Positions 10,791-21,339 of a stretch of DNA of 64,000 bases are shown one piece after another; within the stretch, counting starts at the first letter, position 1; every line of letters begins with the position of its first letter. The notes beneath the pieces are model-generated. The model saw only the letters and a list, made by a program, of their open reading frames with translations, did not search any database and was not told the origin of the DNA. The translations under genes and the position numbers were made by a program. Source of the DNA: Sapria himalayana (Eukaryota > Streptophyta > Magnoliopsida > Malpighiales > Rafflesiaceae); contig JAREIK010017820.1 in assembly GCA_029783825.1 (NCBI GenBank), forward strand, positions 1,685,001 through 1,749,000, given 5' to 3'.

Positions 10791-13500
10791 ACTCTCATAC
10801 TCTATAACATACAATTATGCAACCACAGCAGGTCCTAAAATTACATACATGTATTTCAACCACAGCAGCTTCCAACATTTCTAGCAATACATGTATTTCT
10901 CTTCAATAATTTTGTTTTCCCCTAACCATTTAGATGAGAGACAAATCAAAGTTACATTTGTCCATTAAGACATTTTTCATACATGATTTTTATAAGTGAG
11001 ACCAGCCACGCATATCCATTTCAATGGATCTCCTAGAATGGCATGAATTTCATTTAGAACACATACAATATAGTATAAAGTAAAAATGCCCTCCTAGATC
11101 TAGCAACCACTTACATGAGCGAATTCTCTAGGGAACGTCCCACTATTACAAACAAACATTGCATAAATCAACTTCCCAATATAGCACTCTTGCCTACCCA
11201 TTACAACCAGGACAGGTAGATTATCATTACATCTCAAACACCCATGACCTACAACATTTTTCTCCATGCCCAAGCCAATTATAACCTAGGCTTTTAGAAC
11301 CCCTTGCATGCACACAATCATGTAATTTCATACATTTAATCAGTGAGGAGTAAATGAGATACATGCAGTAGATTGCCTGCCTTATACCCTTCATAAAGCT
11401 CGACTGATCTATTAGTGATCTAGCATATCACATTTTAGCATCATACAATGTATCTATCAGCATCATGACCATACCCAGAGGCATCCCCACCACTCCCAAG
11501 GAGTCCCTTAGAAAATATAGGGAAGAGCCCCCACCAAGGCTCTTCTTGACCAACCTCCAGAACTCTAAATAGTGTACCTCCAAAAAGTAAGCATAATCTG
11601 AAAAAAAAATTAAATCTACCTTCCTATTTCTCAGTATTTAAGGAGCTAAGATCTCCTATAAAACTTCTATGTTGGCCAATGGGGGGGCACTACCCCTATG
11701 CATATTATCCTTCATTTTACCCTTGTTTCTAAGATTCAAACAAGACCCTTCTTTCATAGTGGCTGTCTCCTTTTTTTCTTAGCTTTTATCAAAGTAAATT
11801 CACCTTTCTCTTCTTTTATGTGTGACCCATTCTCCCATTCCATAAGCACTATAATTTGGAAGCTCTAATCCTACGTGGCTTCTATCTCCTTTTCCATAGT
11901 TGAACATTTCTCTGTCACCAGTGGGGAGTCTTCATTCTCCTCTTCATTTAGATCATCACTTCTTGGGAAAGCAATTGGGCCTGGGGGCATGTTTCATCTC
12001 CTCCCCTTCATACTTCTCTTGGTAATTACTTATCATATGCCCAAACATAGTACAATATTCATAACAAGGGGGCAATTATTCAAAAAACATGGGATGGTTA
12101 ATTTTTGAGTCATCTGAGAAATTTAATATGATTTTATTTGGCAAGTCATCATTTAAACTTATCTCAACTAGCACCAAAACATAAGCTATTTTTAAGACAT
12201 TCAACATTAATTTTTCCATATGGAGAGGATGCCCAATACAACTAACCGCATTGCTAAGTCCCATTGGGTTCCAAAAATGGATAAGAAAATTCAAAAATTT
12301 CACCCAAATTGATATTCTTGCAATTTCTTTTAACCCATAATGAAAGCACATCGAGAGGGGTTTAATGTATAAGGGTCTATCAAATACAACTATGGCCCAA
12401 ATTTTAGAACATTCTCTATGTCTTCTATATTCTTTAATTTAAAATATATTCATCTACTAGGGTGTTGTATTACTTGGGTATCAAATCTCCATTACTCTTT
12501 CATGAATCTTTTTAGTAATAGATGACCTAAGTTTTTTATTACAAAGTACTCCATAATATAGTTTTTTCAGTGCTCAATCTCATGTTGTATATCAGCATTC
12601 TCAAAAAAAGCATTTCCAACCACCTTTGAGGGGAGTTAGAACAATTTGACTATGTTAGCCAAAGTCTTGTTGCCTGAAAATATATTACTCTAAGAAATTT
12701 TATTTTTCTAGACGATTTTTGGAGGTATAATCGCCCCTTCTCCTTCAATCTTTTGTTTATTCACCAAGATACACTCATTGTTAGTTGGGATGGGAGATCA
12801 TTCATTTCCTATACAAGTTCTATTGATGGCAGAACCTCCATTAGAGGTTGGTGGGATTCAAGATTCTGAATCCTTACTCCCAATCCCATAATCAAGATTT
12901 CCTCCTCTGATAGCAATATTATTAACACCCATATCAACAGAAACATCATAGTTATTAGGCATTTTATAGTAATTATTTTCTGGCAACTTAGAATCATATG
13001 ATTTTGCATTGGTAGTGTGATTTTTTTCTGTTGAATGATCAATTTTATCCAATAATTTATTAGTTTCATAGGAGATTTTACCAAAGAAAACCTTTTGCTT
13101 ATTATCTTCTTCAATAACGTATTCCATTGCATCGGAATCATTTTTGGAACACACTACCAACCTTCTTCATCTATTCACATTTGAAGAGGAAAAGGATTTG
13201 ATTTAAAGGAACATTGGAAAAGCTTCTAGTTCGCCGTGGAATAAGCCCGATTTTTAGGGAGCCTTCGGCTGCGTTTTGGTTTCCCGAATGCTTCAATTGT
13301 TTAAGAGGCTCAGGTGGTCCCTTATTTTCCATTTATCTATGCTAAAATTATGATCAAGTTAGTTTCTAAGTGTCGAAACTATTTCTTTCTCAAAACCATC
13401 CTTGTTAAGGTCTTACTAAGGCTGATTCTAGCAATGGAAGAGGAGGTTTTTAGAAGTTTTTTAAGGTTTCGAGGATGAGAGAGGGAGAAGAGAGGGAGGA
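10791..13500 (-). mobile_element. Truncated LINE (L1-type), 5' end and ORF1 region, minus strand
   Basis: The minus strand at 13.5-13.34 kb is pyrimidine-rich with no long frame, like a LINE 5' UTR. A possible ORF1 start (MENKGPPEPLKQL) is at 13332. Further down, fragments resemble the DUF4283/CCHC-type ORF1 protein of plant L1 elements: YFKLKNIEDIENVLKFGP near 12.4 kb, then ISIWVKFLNFLIHFWNPMGLS and IGHPLHMEKL at 12.2-12.3 kb, then LVLVEIS and ILNFSDDSK before 12.1 kb. Many frameshifts and stops break it. Sequence from 11.9 down to 10.8 kb has continuing frames I cannot assign. No ORF2 reverse transcriptase is present, so the element is cut at its 3' side where it meets the copia remnant. 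Confidence 0.6.
12076..12351 (-). pseudogene. LINE ORF1 fragment (DUF4283-like)
   Basis: A 91-residue open stretch on the minus strand. It contains the typical plant LINE ORF1 sequence of a 'W/V-V-x-F/L-x-x-L-x-x-F-W' segment, then G-x-P-L, then an L-V-x-V-E/D-I-S core. In intact proteins a zinc knuckle would follow; here it is lost or out of frame. Adjacent open stretches at 12809-13160 probably belong to the same ORF1 in shifted frames. Confidence 0.55.
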
Positions 13501-14610
13501 AAAAAAGGATCATGGATCGTATATTTTATGTGAGACCATCTTTGATGTAGGAGAAGTAAAACAACAATTTTTAAATCTCACTTAATTTTTTAATTTATTA
13601 ATTAATCTAAAGGAAATTAATTAATTATAATTAAATTATAATAGGTATCGATATTTTCTATGTACAAAAGATACTTTGTATACTACATATTGTATCTTGG
13701 TGCTTGGAAGTCAATGTTCATCATGACAACCACTATAAAAGTAATACCATGCTTCTAACAAAATTAAAATTACAAATTAATTAAAAAAAATTATAAAAAA
13801 AAGTACAATATAATTTTAGAGCATAAATAGGAAAGAAGAAAAATTTATAGATTACCTATGAAAATTAAGCAAATGAACTAGGTATTTATATAAAAATTTC
13901 TTTATTAATTTTTTTAATTTTTTTTTATTAATTATGTAGGCAAATTTCTAACAATTATTTGGTTTCTACCTAAGTGCCATCAGAAGTAATCCGATGACTC
14001 AGAATTAGCAATTTTTTTTTTATTTTTTAAAATATGATTTCTAACATGACTAAAACTTGTGATATCCTATCACTATCAATGTCTTAACCTTGGGGGTGAG
14101 GGTATTGAATGGCTAAAAATAGGTTGCTAATAAAGCGAGTCATTTATTTGTTTGGCATGACTAGTTTTTAAAAACTCAACCACATATATATCATTTGATG
14201 TGTCATAGTGACGAGTTGCTTCTAACGTGAATGAAGGCTTGATGAGTACCGGCCCAACATTACATGATTTGTAACATGGGCTAACATTGCCACAATTCAA
14301 TCATGGTTTTGTACCATATCATGTCATTCCTGTCATAGTTGAATTATGTCATCTCTCATATTGTGCTTGGGTCACATGACTTATTTAATAGTTTTAATAG
14401 CTAAAAACCCCCAATGACAGATATACCTTCCCATGCATATTGGGAATATGTCATTCTTCTACTACTTGAATTTTAGAGAGATCAATAAGACACAATTGGA
14501 TGATACAACATGTCTAAGATAATTCATTAAAGTGACTCCAAAGCAACATCTAGCCTCCTTTGTAAATAGATAATTGGTAGCTACGATAGTTCAGTCTATT
14601 TAGAGGTGAG
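13501..14610. other. AT-rich interval without recognised features
   Basis: No coding similarity seen. It may include LTR or internal sequence of the adjacent gypsy remnant, because 14.1-14.5 kb is less AT-rich than its surroundings, but no LTR pair or PBS was found. Confidence 0.35.
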
Positions 14611-15780
14611 TGATATGTTATTATCATGATTTGGAATATATTATTATATCATCGAAGAATACTAGAGAAAACATGTGTAAATGAGGTCTGAGGATTCTAT
14701 TCATCATGCTCTAAAATGTAGCCGAATCATTGATTCGGCCAAATTGCGTGACAACAAAATCATTGTGTCCTTCATGGGTCCATAATGCCATTTTTAGAAT
14801 ATCTTTATCTTGAACTTAAATTTAATGGTAGCCTAATTGAAGATCAAGTTTGGAAAAATAATTGACTTCATAGAGTTCATTCATGAGCTCATCAATAATT
14901 TGAATGATAAAATATTTTTATTTGTCATGGTTTTGAACAATCTACAATCAAACAGAACAGCTACTCTCCGCTTGCTTTGCCAACTAGGAAAACTCGAGAT
15001 GAGAATGGGCTAGTGCAGGGTTGTATCAGACATATTTAAAGCCTCTCTCATACAAATTTCTCTATCTTGTATTTTTGACAGTGAAGGTAGTTGTAGGGCC
15101 TCATGTTCATGGGTTGGGTTTTTGGAAAGAGAAGAATGTTTTCATCATTGTAGGGAATTGAAAGACCTGACAAAAATTGGATAAAAGTTTTTTAAATTAA
15201 AGAGGATATTGTGGGTTAGTGGAGGTAGAATTGGTGAAGAATATTTTTTTTTAAAAAAATGTAGTTCGATAAGCTATGGGCCCATTGAACTCTCCTTATC
15301 AGTGAGGACTCAATGTCCATGGTCTCTCAGCCCCTTGAAAGTGTGGACTTGATTGTGTAGTTTGAATGTCATCATGAGTTGTGCGTGATCCGTTTATAAT
15401 GGTTCTAAAGTAGCAAACCATTGAGTTCCAAGAACCATGAGACATGATATCACTAGCAAAATTTAGAAGTCAATAACAATTGGGTACCCTTGAATGATAA
15501 TAGCCACAACTACATGTACTTTCTTGGTGGGAGACCTTGCATCCATGTTTCATTCCTAAGGCATGATCAATATAGTTATACATACTATTGTCATTTATTA
15601 GGATTGCTATCTTATGAGCTTGTAGCATACCAAAAACTGATAATGTTCAAGGATGATCAATTTATACGTTTGCATCAAGAAAATTTTAGGTATCAAATAT
15701 TAATTTGGTTTCTGAAAGATGGTTGATCTCCTCATTTTGGGGTGGCATGTCCCAGGAGTTTGCAATCAGAAAGAGCTGAA
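14611..15780 (-). pseudogene. Ty3-gypsy pol remnant (protease end and reverse transcriptase), minus strand
   Basis: On the minus strand, VLGTQWFATLEPL near 15.4 kb resembles the end of gypsy protease. The reverse transcriptase follows at about 14.95-14.62 kb: FCVDCR, then IIDELMNELYEVNYFSKLDL with GYHQIK, then RILRPHLHMFSLVFFDDIIIYS containing the FDD catalytic box. These are the expected blocks in the expected order, separated by frameshifts and stops. RNase H and integrase are absent on the low-coordinate side. Confidence 0.75.
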
Positions 15781-15936
15781 GTCATTCACATTGGTGCCTT
15801 GGCATATACTTATCTTCTTAGTAGTAGCATAAACCTTTTTCTCACAAATCACGAGCTTCCTATTTGTAGAGCAATCAAATTGGTGGAATAGTGTTAGCCA
15901 TGAGTTTTTCTAGAGGTGGTCCTAGAACCCCCAACA

Positions 15937-16320
15937 TGAGAGTGATATTTACTAGAATCCCCAACTAGAGCTCTAGCAAGATTGACGTGGAGCTCACTGG
16001 AGCTTTACGAGCTCCTTAGTGAAACTCATGGAGTTCCGTTAAGATTGACGTAGAGCTCATTAGAGCTCATTCGTTGAGCTCATGGAGTTACGTCAAGCTC
16101 CAATGAGCTCCTTCGTGGAGTTCAAGGAGCTCCAGCGAGCTCCATCATGGAGTTCAAGGAGCTACAGTGAGCTCAACATCAAGTTTGCTGGAGCTCGATG
16201 AGTTCTTTCATAGAGCTCCATCGAGCTCTACGATGGAGCTCCACGAAGGAACTCTACGAGCTCCAATGAGCTCCATCATGAAGCGAGATTAACGATTGAG
16301 CTCATGGAGTGGGGAGAAGT
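15937..16320. repeat. GAGCTC/GAGCTT-rich array, copy 2
   Basis: A second ~380-base array of GAGCTC, GAGCTT and AAGCTC words with gatgagctccatcgagctc phrases like those at 7558-7870. It also contains its own longer repeats (gcaagattgacgtggagctca and gttaagattgacgtagagctca; gagttcaaggagct twice). The flanking sequence here shows no clear inverted arms, though the DNA just before the A-run at 16495 (acataattccctc) weakly resembles the arm ends of the 7.35-kb element. Confidence 0.8.
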
Positions 16321-16494
16321 GAGAGGGATGAGGGCAAAGGGGGAGACAATCAAGAGGTCTGAGTGCCTTAAGATTTATGATTAATGGGTATCATTATTTT
16401 TAATTTATTTATAGTTTTGTGAAATTTTTTTAAAATATTTTAAAAGTTTATTTCATAATATTAAGAAATTTATGAGAAAATACATAATTCCCTC

Positions 16495-16514
16495 AAAAAA
16501 AAAAAAAAAAAAAA
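16495..16514. repeat. Uninterrupted A20 run
   Basis: Twenty consecutive A residues on the plus strand, five bases from the stop codon of the subtilase. In the sense of that gene this is a T-run, so it is not a retroposed poly-A tail. Confidence 0.9.
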
Positions 16515-16519
16515 GCCTT

Positions 16520-18883
16520 CTAGGACCATGGGAAGACGACGATGGTACTACGGACGGTGTGTACGGAATCAACCCAACTGAGCGAACCATGAAGGAGTGT
16601 GGAGGAAGAATTCAGGATCCTCAGAAGGGTGGTATTCAACTGGACGGTCACGACGAACGTCTTCCTCGTCGTGGTTTTGTTGAAGACCAGCAACGGCGGA
16701 TCGACTCTGACGAGGACTCCCTCGGGAATCATGATCTTCGCATGGTAAACCGCGTCTGCGGCACCAACATTGGTGACGGTTCGAACAAACGCTTTCTGTA
16801 CCGTTCGGTTCGCGACCTTGAAAGATCGGAATACAGCTGAGAAAGATGGATAATTTAGATTCTCCGGCGTCATCTTGGCCAAACAGTTAGCATGCCCACC
16901 AAACACTCCGCGAACCACCCGTTCACCATACAGCGAACAAAACACCAGGATGTAATCATTCGAGGCTATGTCATAGACGAGACCTGGATCCATTGCTTCC
17001 TTAAGACTGATATATCCAGAGCCAAGAGCGAATGGTGAAGCCGCAGCACCAGTGGAAGAGTCGCCGATCAAATGCCCCTCATTATCATGCACGGTTGCCG
17101 TCGTCATCACAGCAGATTTTATTGCAGCAGGACTCCATCTTGGCCTTGCAGCCTTCAGCAGGGCCACGGCGCCACTTACGTGGGGGCAGGAGACTGAAGT
17201 TCCGGATTTGATGTTAAAAGGAGAACGGCGATGGTCCGTGTCTAAATCGGTCATCGAAGCGAGAGGCGACCACGCGGCCAGGATGTTGAGGCCGGGAGCC
17301 ACGATATCTGGCTTGAGAATCTGTGGACTAAAAAAATATGGTCCCCTCGATGAAAACGAAGAAACGACAGGGGTTGGTCTGACATTGATCGCAGTTTTCG
17401 AAAATCGCGTAGTGACAGTTGCGTTGACGCTGGAATTAACATAATCCACGAGCATTTTCCCTGCATGGAATCCTAGAGCAATGGCAGGGAGAACATGGTC
17501 GTCTACAATTAGTTCTTCTCCATCGTGCACAGAGTTAATCAGCATCATTCCCAAGCCACCTTGTTTTTGAACGGCGAACCCCTTTTCAACTCGCGGGCCA
17601 CCAGCTCGAACACAGACAACAAATTTATCTCTGACCACATCAGCATCCAGATGACCATCTGAGCATTCAGAGGAACCAGAGGAAGTATTACTGATGCCGG
17701 GAAAAACCAGCTGGTACATATTATTATTAAGCAAGGAGCCAGAATACAAGGACTCCCCGGTTAGATTTTTCCCGTTGCCGAGCATCACGACGGCAGGAAA
17801 CTTTCGGTCAATTGATGCTGAACCAACTAGAAACTGCCATGGGGAGCTAACAGACAGCGTCATCGGAGCAGGACCGTCATTACCCGCCGACGACACAACT
17901 GAAATTCCTCTGGAAGTCGCACCGAAAGTTGCAATCGCAAGTTCATCTAAATGTGGTGGAACCCGAAAGGTAGATCCGAAAGACATCGAAATCACGTGGA
18001 CACCATCGCCGACTGCACGATCAAAAGCAGCCAAAGCATCGGAAACAGGGCAACCGATGCCGGACCAACAAACCTTATAAACAGCCAAGTGGGCATCTGG
18101 AGCAATTCCCTTGGCTTCTCCAGCCGCAAAGCCACTCAAGTTTGCACGCTTTACGAAACAACCCGCTGCCATCGATGCTGTGAGCGTTCCGTGACCATGA
18201 GCGTCCCTCGGTGATTTATACTCGAGCTTCTTGGTCAAATTTTTGAATCGTAAAAACTGTTCATATCCGTTGGTAAAATACCGAGCCCCAATCAACTTGT
18301 TGTTACAGTAAGATTGACGGAACCGCTCTCCATTTTCACATGTGCCTTTCCACTTGACAGGGACACGGCCAATACTCTCACAATTGAAACTAGCATGCTT
18401 TGGCGAGATTCCAGTATCAAACATACCGATGATCATTTTCGATCCATAGCTTGTGACAGGCCAAATCCCATCATTCTTGCCGAGCCCGATGAATTCCGGC
18501 GACCGAGTGGTGTGTAACTGATAAACGAGATCCTCGGAAACTTGGAGGACTGCAGCATGCGCACTAAGCTCCTCTGCTCGTTCTGGCGAAAGAGAAGCGG
18601 AGAAGCCATGATAGACTTGCTCGTACGCATATAGGATTTCACCGGGCCGAGCGAGGACGGTGGAATACCAGTTCAAGTGGTTCTCACAAATAGCAGGCTT
18701 GGCTTGATTATCAACACGGACGTTATAAATCTTGCGAATAGCCAAGGTCGGGACCTGCTGAGATGTGAAGGCGATGAGAAGATTGAGCAAGAACAGAGAG
18801 ATTGCCATTGATTGGACATCGGCGGCACACCAGAAATAACAGTCAGAGAGAGGAGTTTGCGTAAGAAAATGAATGGTGCTCAT
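16520..18883 (-). CDS. Subtilisin-like serine protease (plant subtilase, SBT family, S8A)
   Basis: Secreted serine endopeptidase of the plant SBT family, expected to act in the apoplast/cell wall. The 787-residue frame is intact and intronless. Order: a hydrophobic signal segment (MAISLFLLNLLIAF, residues 26-39), I9 prodomain (~50-125), catalytic domain with Asp156 (FDTGIS), His231 (GHGT), oxyanion Asn335 (SAGND) and Ser563 (SGTSVSCPH), a PA insertion (~380-490), and a C-terminal fibronectin-III-like domain (~680-785). There are several N-x-S/T sites. The signal peptide fits Met26, so translation probably starts at 18808; the upstream ATG adds 25 residues. The His motif reads GHGTLTAS rather than the usual GHGTHTAS; the catalytic His is kept. 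Codon composition is far more GC-rich than the surrounding DNA. A possible TATA box lies upstream. Function is known at family level only. Confidence 0.95.
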   Translation of the reverse strand: MSTIHFLTQTPLSDCYFWCAADVQSMAISLFLLNLLIAFTSQQVPTLAIRKIYNVRVDNQAKPAICENHLNWYSTVLARPGEILYAYEQVYHGFSASLSPERAEELSAHAAVLQVSEDLVYQLHTTRSPEFIGLGKNDGIWPVTSYGSKMIIGMFDTGISPKHASFNCESIGRVPVKWKGTCENGERFRQSYCNNKLIGARYFTNGYEQFLRFKNLTKKLEYKSPRDAHGHGTLTASMAAGCFVKRANLSGFAAGEAKGIAPDAHLAVYKVCWSGIGCPVSDALAAFDRAVGDGVHVISMSFGSTFRVPPHLDELAIATFGATSRGISVVSSAGNDGPAPMTLSVSSPWQFLVGSASIDRKFPAVVMLGNGKNLTGESLYSGSLLNNNMYQLVFPGISNTSSGSSECSDGHLDADVVRDKFVVCVRAGGPRVEKGFAVQKQGGLGMMLINSVHDGEELIVDDHVLPAIALGFHAGKMLVDYVNSSVNATVTTRFSKTAINVRPTPVVSSFSSRGPYFFSPQILKPDIVAPGLNILAAWSPLASMTDLDTDHRRSPFNIKSGTSVSCPHVSGAVALLKAARPRWSPAAIKSAVMTTATVHDNEGHLIGDSSTGAAASPFALGSGYISLKEAMDPGLVYDIASNDYILVFCSLYGERVVRGVFGGHANCLAKMTPENLNYPSFSAVFRSFKVANRTVQKAFVRTVTNVGAADAVYHAKIMIPEGVLVRVDPPLLVFNKTTTRKTFVVTVQLNTTLLRILNSSSTLLHGSLSWVDSVHTVRSTIVVFPWS

Positions 18884-18970
18884 CTTAGATAATGATTCTT
18901 TTTAATAATGATTTCTCTTTGATAAATAGAATAATGGAACTCGCTTGCCATAAATAAAGAGAATATAGGG

Positions 18971-18995
18971 AATTAATTTTCTTTATATCGTGCAC
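18971..18995 (-). promoter_or_regulatory. Candidate core promoter of the subtilase, TATA-containing repeat, proximal copy
   Basis: On the minus strand this 25-mer reads gtgcac, gatataaag, then aaaattaatt. TATAAAG is a good plant TATA box, about 100 bases upstream of the first ATG and about 175 upstream of the preferred Met26 start. The same 25 bases recur at 19142-19166. The promoter role is inferred. Confidence 0.5.
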
Positions 18996-19141
18996 CGCCA
19001 ACGCACTAATCTTAATAGTACGTCATTCAAATTAAAAAATAAATAAATATAATAAGTTTTAATATTTTAAAAATATCACACCAAGTTATTAAATAATTAA
19101 TATTAATTTTACTATTTTATTTTCATATAAAATTGATATAA

Positions 19142-19166
19142 AATTAATTTTCTTTATATCGTGCAC
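19142..19166 (-). promoter_or_regulatory. TATA-containing repeat, distal copy
   Basis: A direct repeat of 18971-18995, 171 bases further upstream, again containing gtgcacgatataaag on the minus strand. It could be a second transcription start or simply a duplication. Confidence 0.45.
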
Positions 19167-19965
19167 GCAAACTAGATTTCGCTGTAACATAAAAAAATTC
19201 TTAAAACATTTTTTTTTGTTTTTTAAATTCAGCTCATATTTTTATCAAGTTTTTTTATTTTAGTATAAATGATTATATATCCTTGAAATATAAAAATTAT
19301 ATATCAGCGATGTGTGTGTAAGTGTGTGTTGTATCTATATTTTTTTGTGTTTTTGTGTGTGATTGTATTTATCCTTTTGTGTTTCTTGTGTATATTCTTG
19401 TGTGTGTGCTTGTGTGTGTGATTGTTTTTGTGTGTGAAAGTGTGTGAGATTATCTGTTGCTTATTTTATACTTAACAAATCTAATTAATCGTAGTTTAAT
19501 CGTGTGAGCATTGTTTCGTTAAACAAAATATTTGAAATGTCTATATGATTATGATATAAAAATTATTTTTAAAAAATTAGTTATTGTTTGTTGAGAATGA
19601 TAGCTAAAATAGAGAGTATTGTTGGAGTTAACTTAAAAAAGTGAGTAGCTAAAATAGATAATATAATATTATAATATTTTTTAAGTAGCTAAATTAGAGA
19701 GCATTGTTGGAGATGCTCTTATGTGTAGAGCATATTTTTTTCTTTAGCTTTTTCGATTCCATGGAATATCTTTTAGTTCACTTACCTTATAAATTCATGA
19801 TAGCAGGTCATGTGCAATATAGATAGATGTATCCATTTGTGAGATTATATAATTTTTATTTGTTAATATAAAAATTTAATGTATTCGATAAATATATATT
19901 TTTTAATGATGATATTTTTTAGATATCTTAGAAAATTGAAAAATAATGTTTAAAATAAAATCAAA
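19167..19965. other. AT-rich and GT-rich intergenic DNA upstream of the subtilase
   Basis: 19310-19450 is a degenerate tgtgtg-rich tract. Two near-copies of tagctaaaatagagagtattgttggag sit at about 19600 and 19690; the second continues as gatgctctta. This resembles the ends of small plant MITEs, but no paired inverted repeat was found. Confidence 0.4.
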
Positions 19966-20250
19966 GTGAAAGGATCAATATGCAATGCTTACTTGATTGA
20001 AGAGGCTTCGAGATTTTTGTGCTCACTACTTTCGACCTCATTATATAATCCACATAATAAACTTTTACAAAATAATGATTATAATATAAGGGATGGATCA
20101 GAAGAACATGATATGCTTTCTATTTTTACATATGCAGGTCAATCGTATGATAGAGCAAAATCATGATATTTTTTGGATGACCTAGAGTATCATTATGTGT
20201 ACACATATATCTTACTGAACTACGAGGAAGTTACACTATATACTGAGTAA
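19966..20250 (+). pseudogene. CACTA TNP2-type transposase, C-terminal fragment
   Basis: The frame opens MKGSICNAYLIEEASRF, continues with LSIFTYAGQSYDRAKS, then a TGA at 20164. The same frame goes on with YFLDDLEYHYVYTYILLNYEEV. This matches the order seen near the C-terminus of plant CACTA transposases (an 'SICNAYLVEE' block, a 'LSIFxxxGRP' block and an 'AHxYILxNCEEV' block). One internal stop and lack of any upstream domain make it a relic. Confidence 0.7.
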
Positions 20251-20789
20251 AATTTATAATTAATTTAGATTCTCATTTCTTTGTCATGATATGTGATATA
20301 CCACTATGAAGTTTGCAAATATATCCTACATTATGTAAATATATATATATATATATATATTCCTTACTTTAAAATATGATTCAAATAAAGCTGCAATAAA
20401 CAATGATATATGTATCATGGGATTTAACTCTATTACATTTACTATTGATTTTCTTAGTTAATTAATTAAAATTCTATACATAAAGTATCCTATTTTACCA
20501 ATTAAAAGGATAATTATGTTTAAGTATGAATAATTTGATCATATTCCAAATCTATATAATAGAATTCATCATTAATACAATCTTGTAGTTGTTTACCATA
20601 AGAAATATTATTACAAGTATGAGCCATTTATTCTTGTAGTGTAAGCCAAACAAGTGCATTACAGCACAAGAAATCCTCGTGGTTAGTGGGTAATTTATAA
20701 GCAAAAACCTAGATCAACTATGAAAGTTATTAAAAAATATGTTTTCACTCTATTACATGTACCTATATTTCAAGAAAATTTTATTAAAC

Positions 20790-21338
20790 ATTGAGATGTC
20801 AAATGAGTCAGGCAACTTGGGTACTGCCCATGGCCTAGCTCAGTTTAGTATGCCTAGCCTAGCACAACATGATCTGGAACCATGTCTCGTGCCAGGCTGG
20901 GCCACCTATTGGCACAGTTCATGTCGTGCTAGGCCGGCATGAGCTGTGCCTCTTGCTGGGCCGGGCATCGTCTGCATGACCCAACAACATGGTAAACTGG
21001 CCCATGGAGTTTTATTATTTTTTTAATTCAACCACCCCATCATGGGGCGGTCCGTTTTTTAAAAAAATAATTGGTCTTGCAGTCAATTGTAATTGGCTAG
21101 CCACGTAGTTGTTTTTTTCTGGTTTTTACCTCTTTGCCATTTGGAATGGTGGGCACAACTATGCACTTTTCCATGATCATTGTGCAATGCTGGGCCATTG
21201 GACCATGTCACCATGTCGTGTCGGGCACAACATGGGATTTTAACCTTGTCTTGAATGGAATGACATGGTGGCACAACCGTGCCAAGAAAAAATGGGTTGT
21301 GCCTGCAAGGGAAGGCCCATTTAACACCTCAAATTGAA
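20790..21338. mobile_element. Non-autonomous hAT-type element inside CACTA copy 2
   Basis: The left end reads ttgagatgtcaaatgagtc and the right end, reverse complemented, reads ttgaggtgttaaatgggcc. These are imperfect inverted termini of the form common in plant Ac-like elements. The interior is GC-richer, packed with gggcc, gccatg, gtcgtgc and gggcac words typical of hAT subterminal regions. No transposase is present. I could not confirm an 8-bp target duplication. Confidence 0.6.
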
Positions 21339-21339
21339 C

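Noticed and set aside
16495..16520. A-run next to the intronless subtilase as a sign of a retroposed gene
   Set aside because: The run is T on the gene's sense strand, so it cannot be a poly-A tail; many plant subtilase genes are naturally intronless.
17052..18642. Open frames overlapping the subtilase on both strands (for example 17052-17444, 17694-18080)
   Set aside because: Overlapping frames within the GC-richer coding sequence; no domains.
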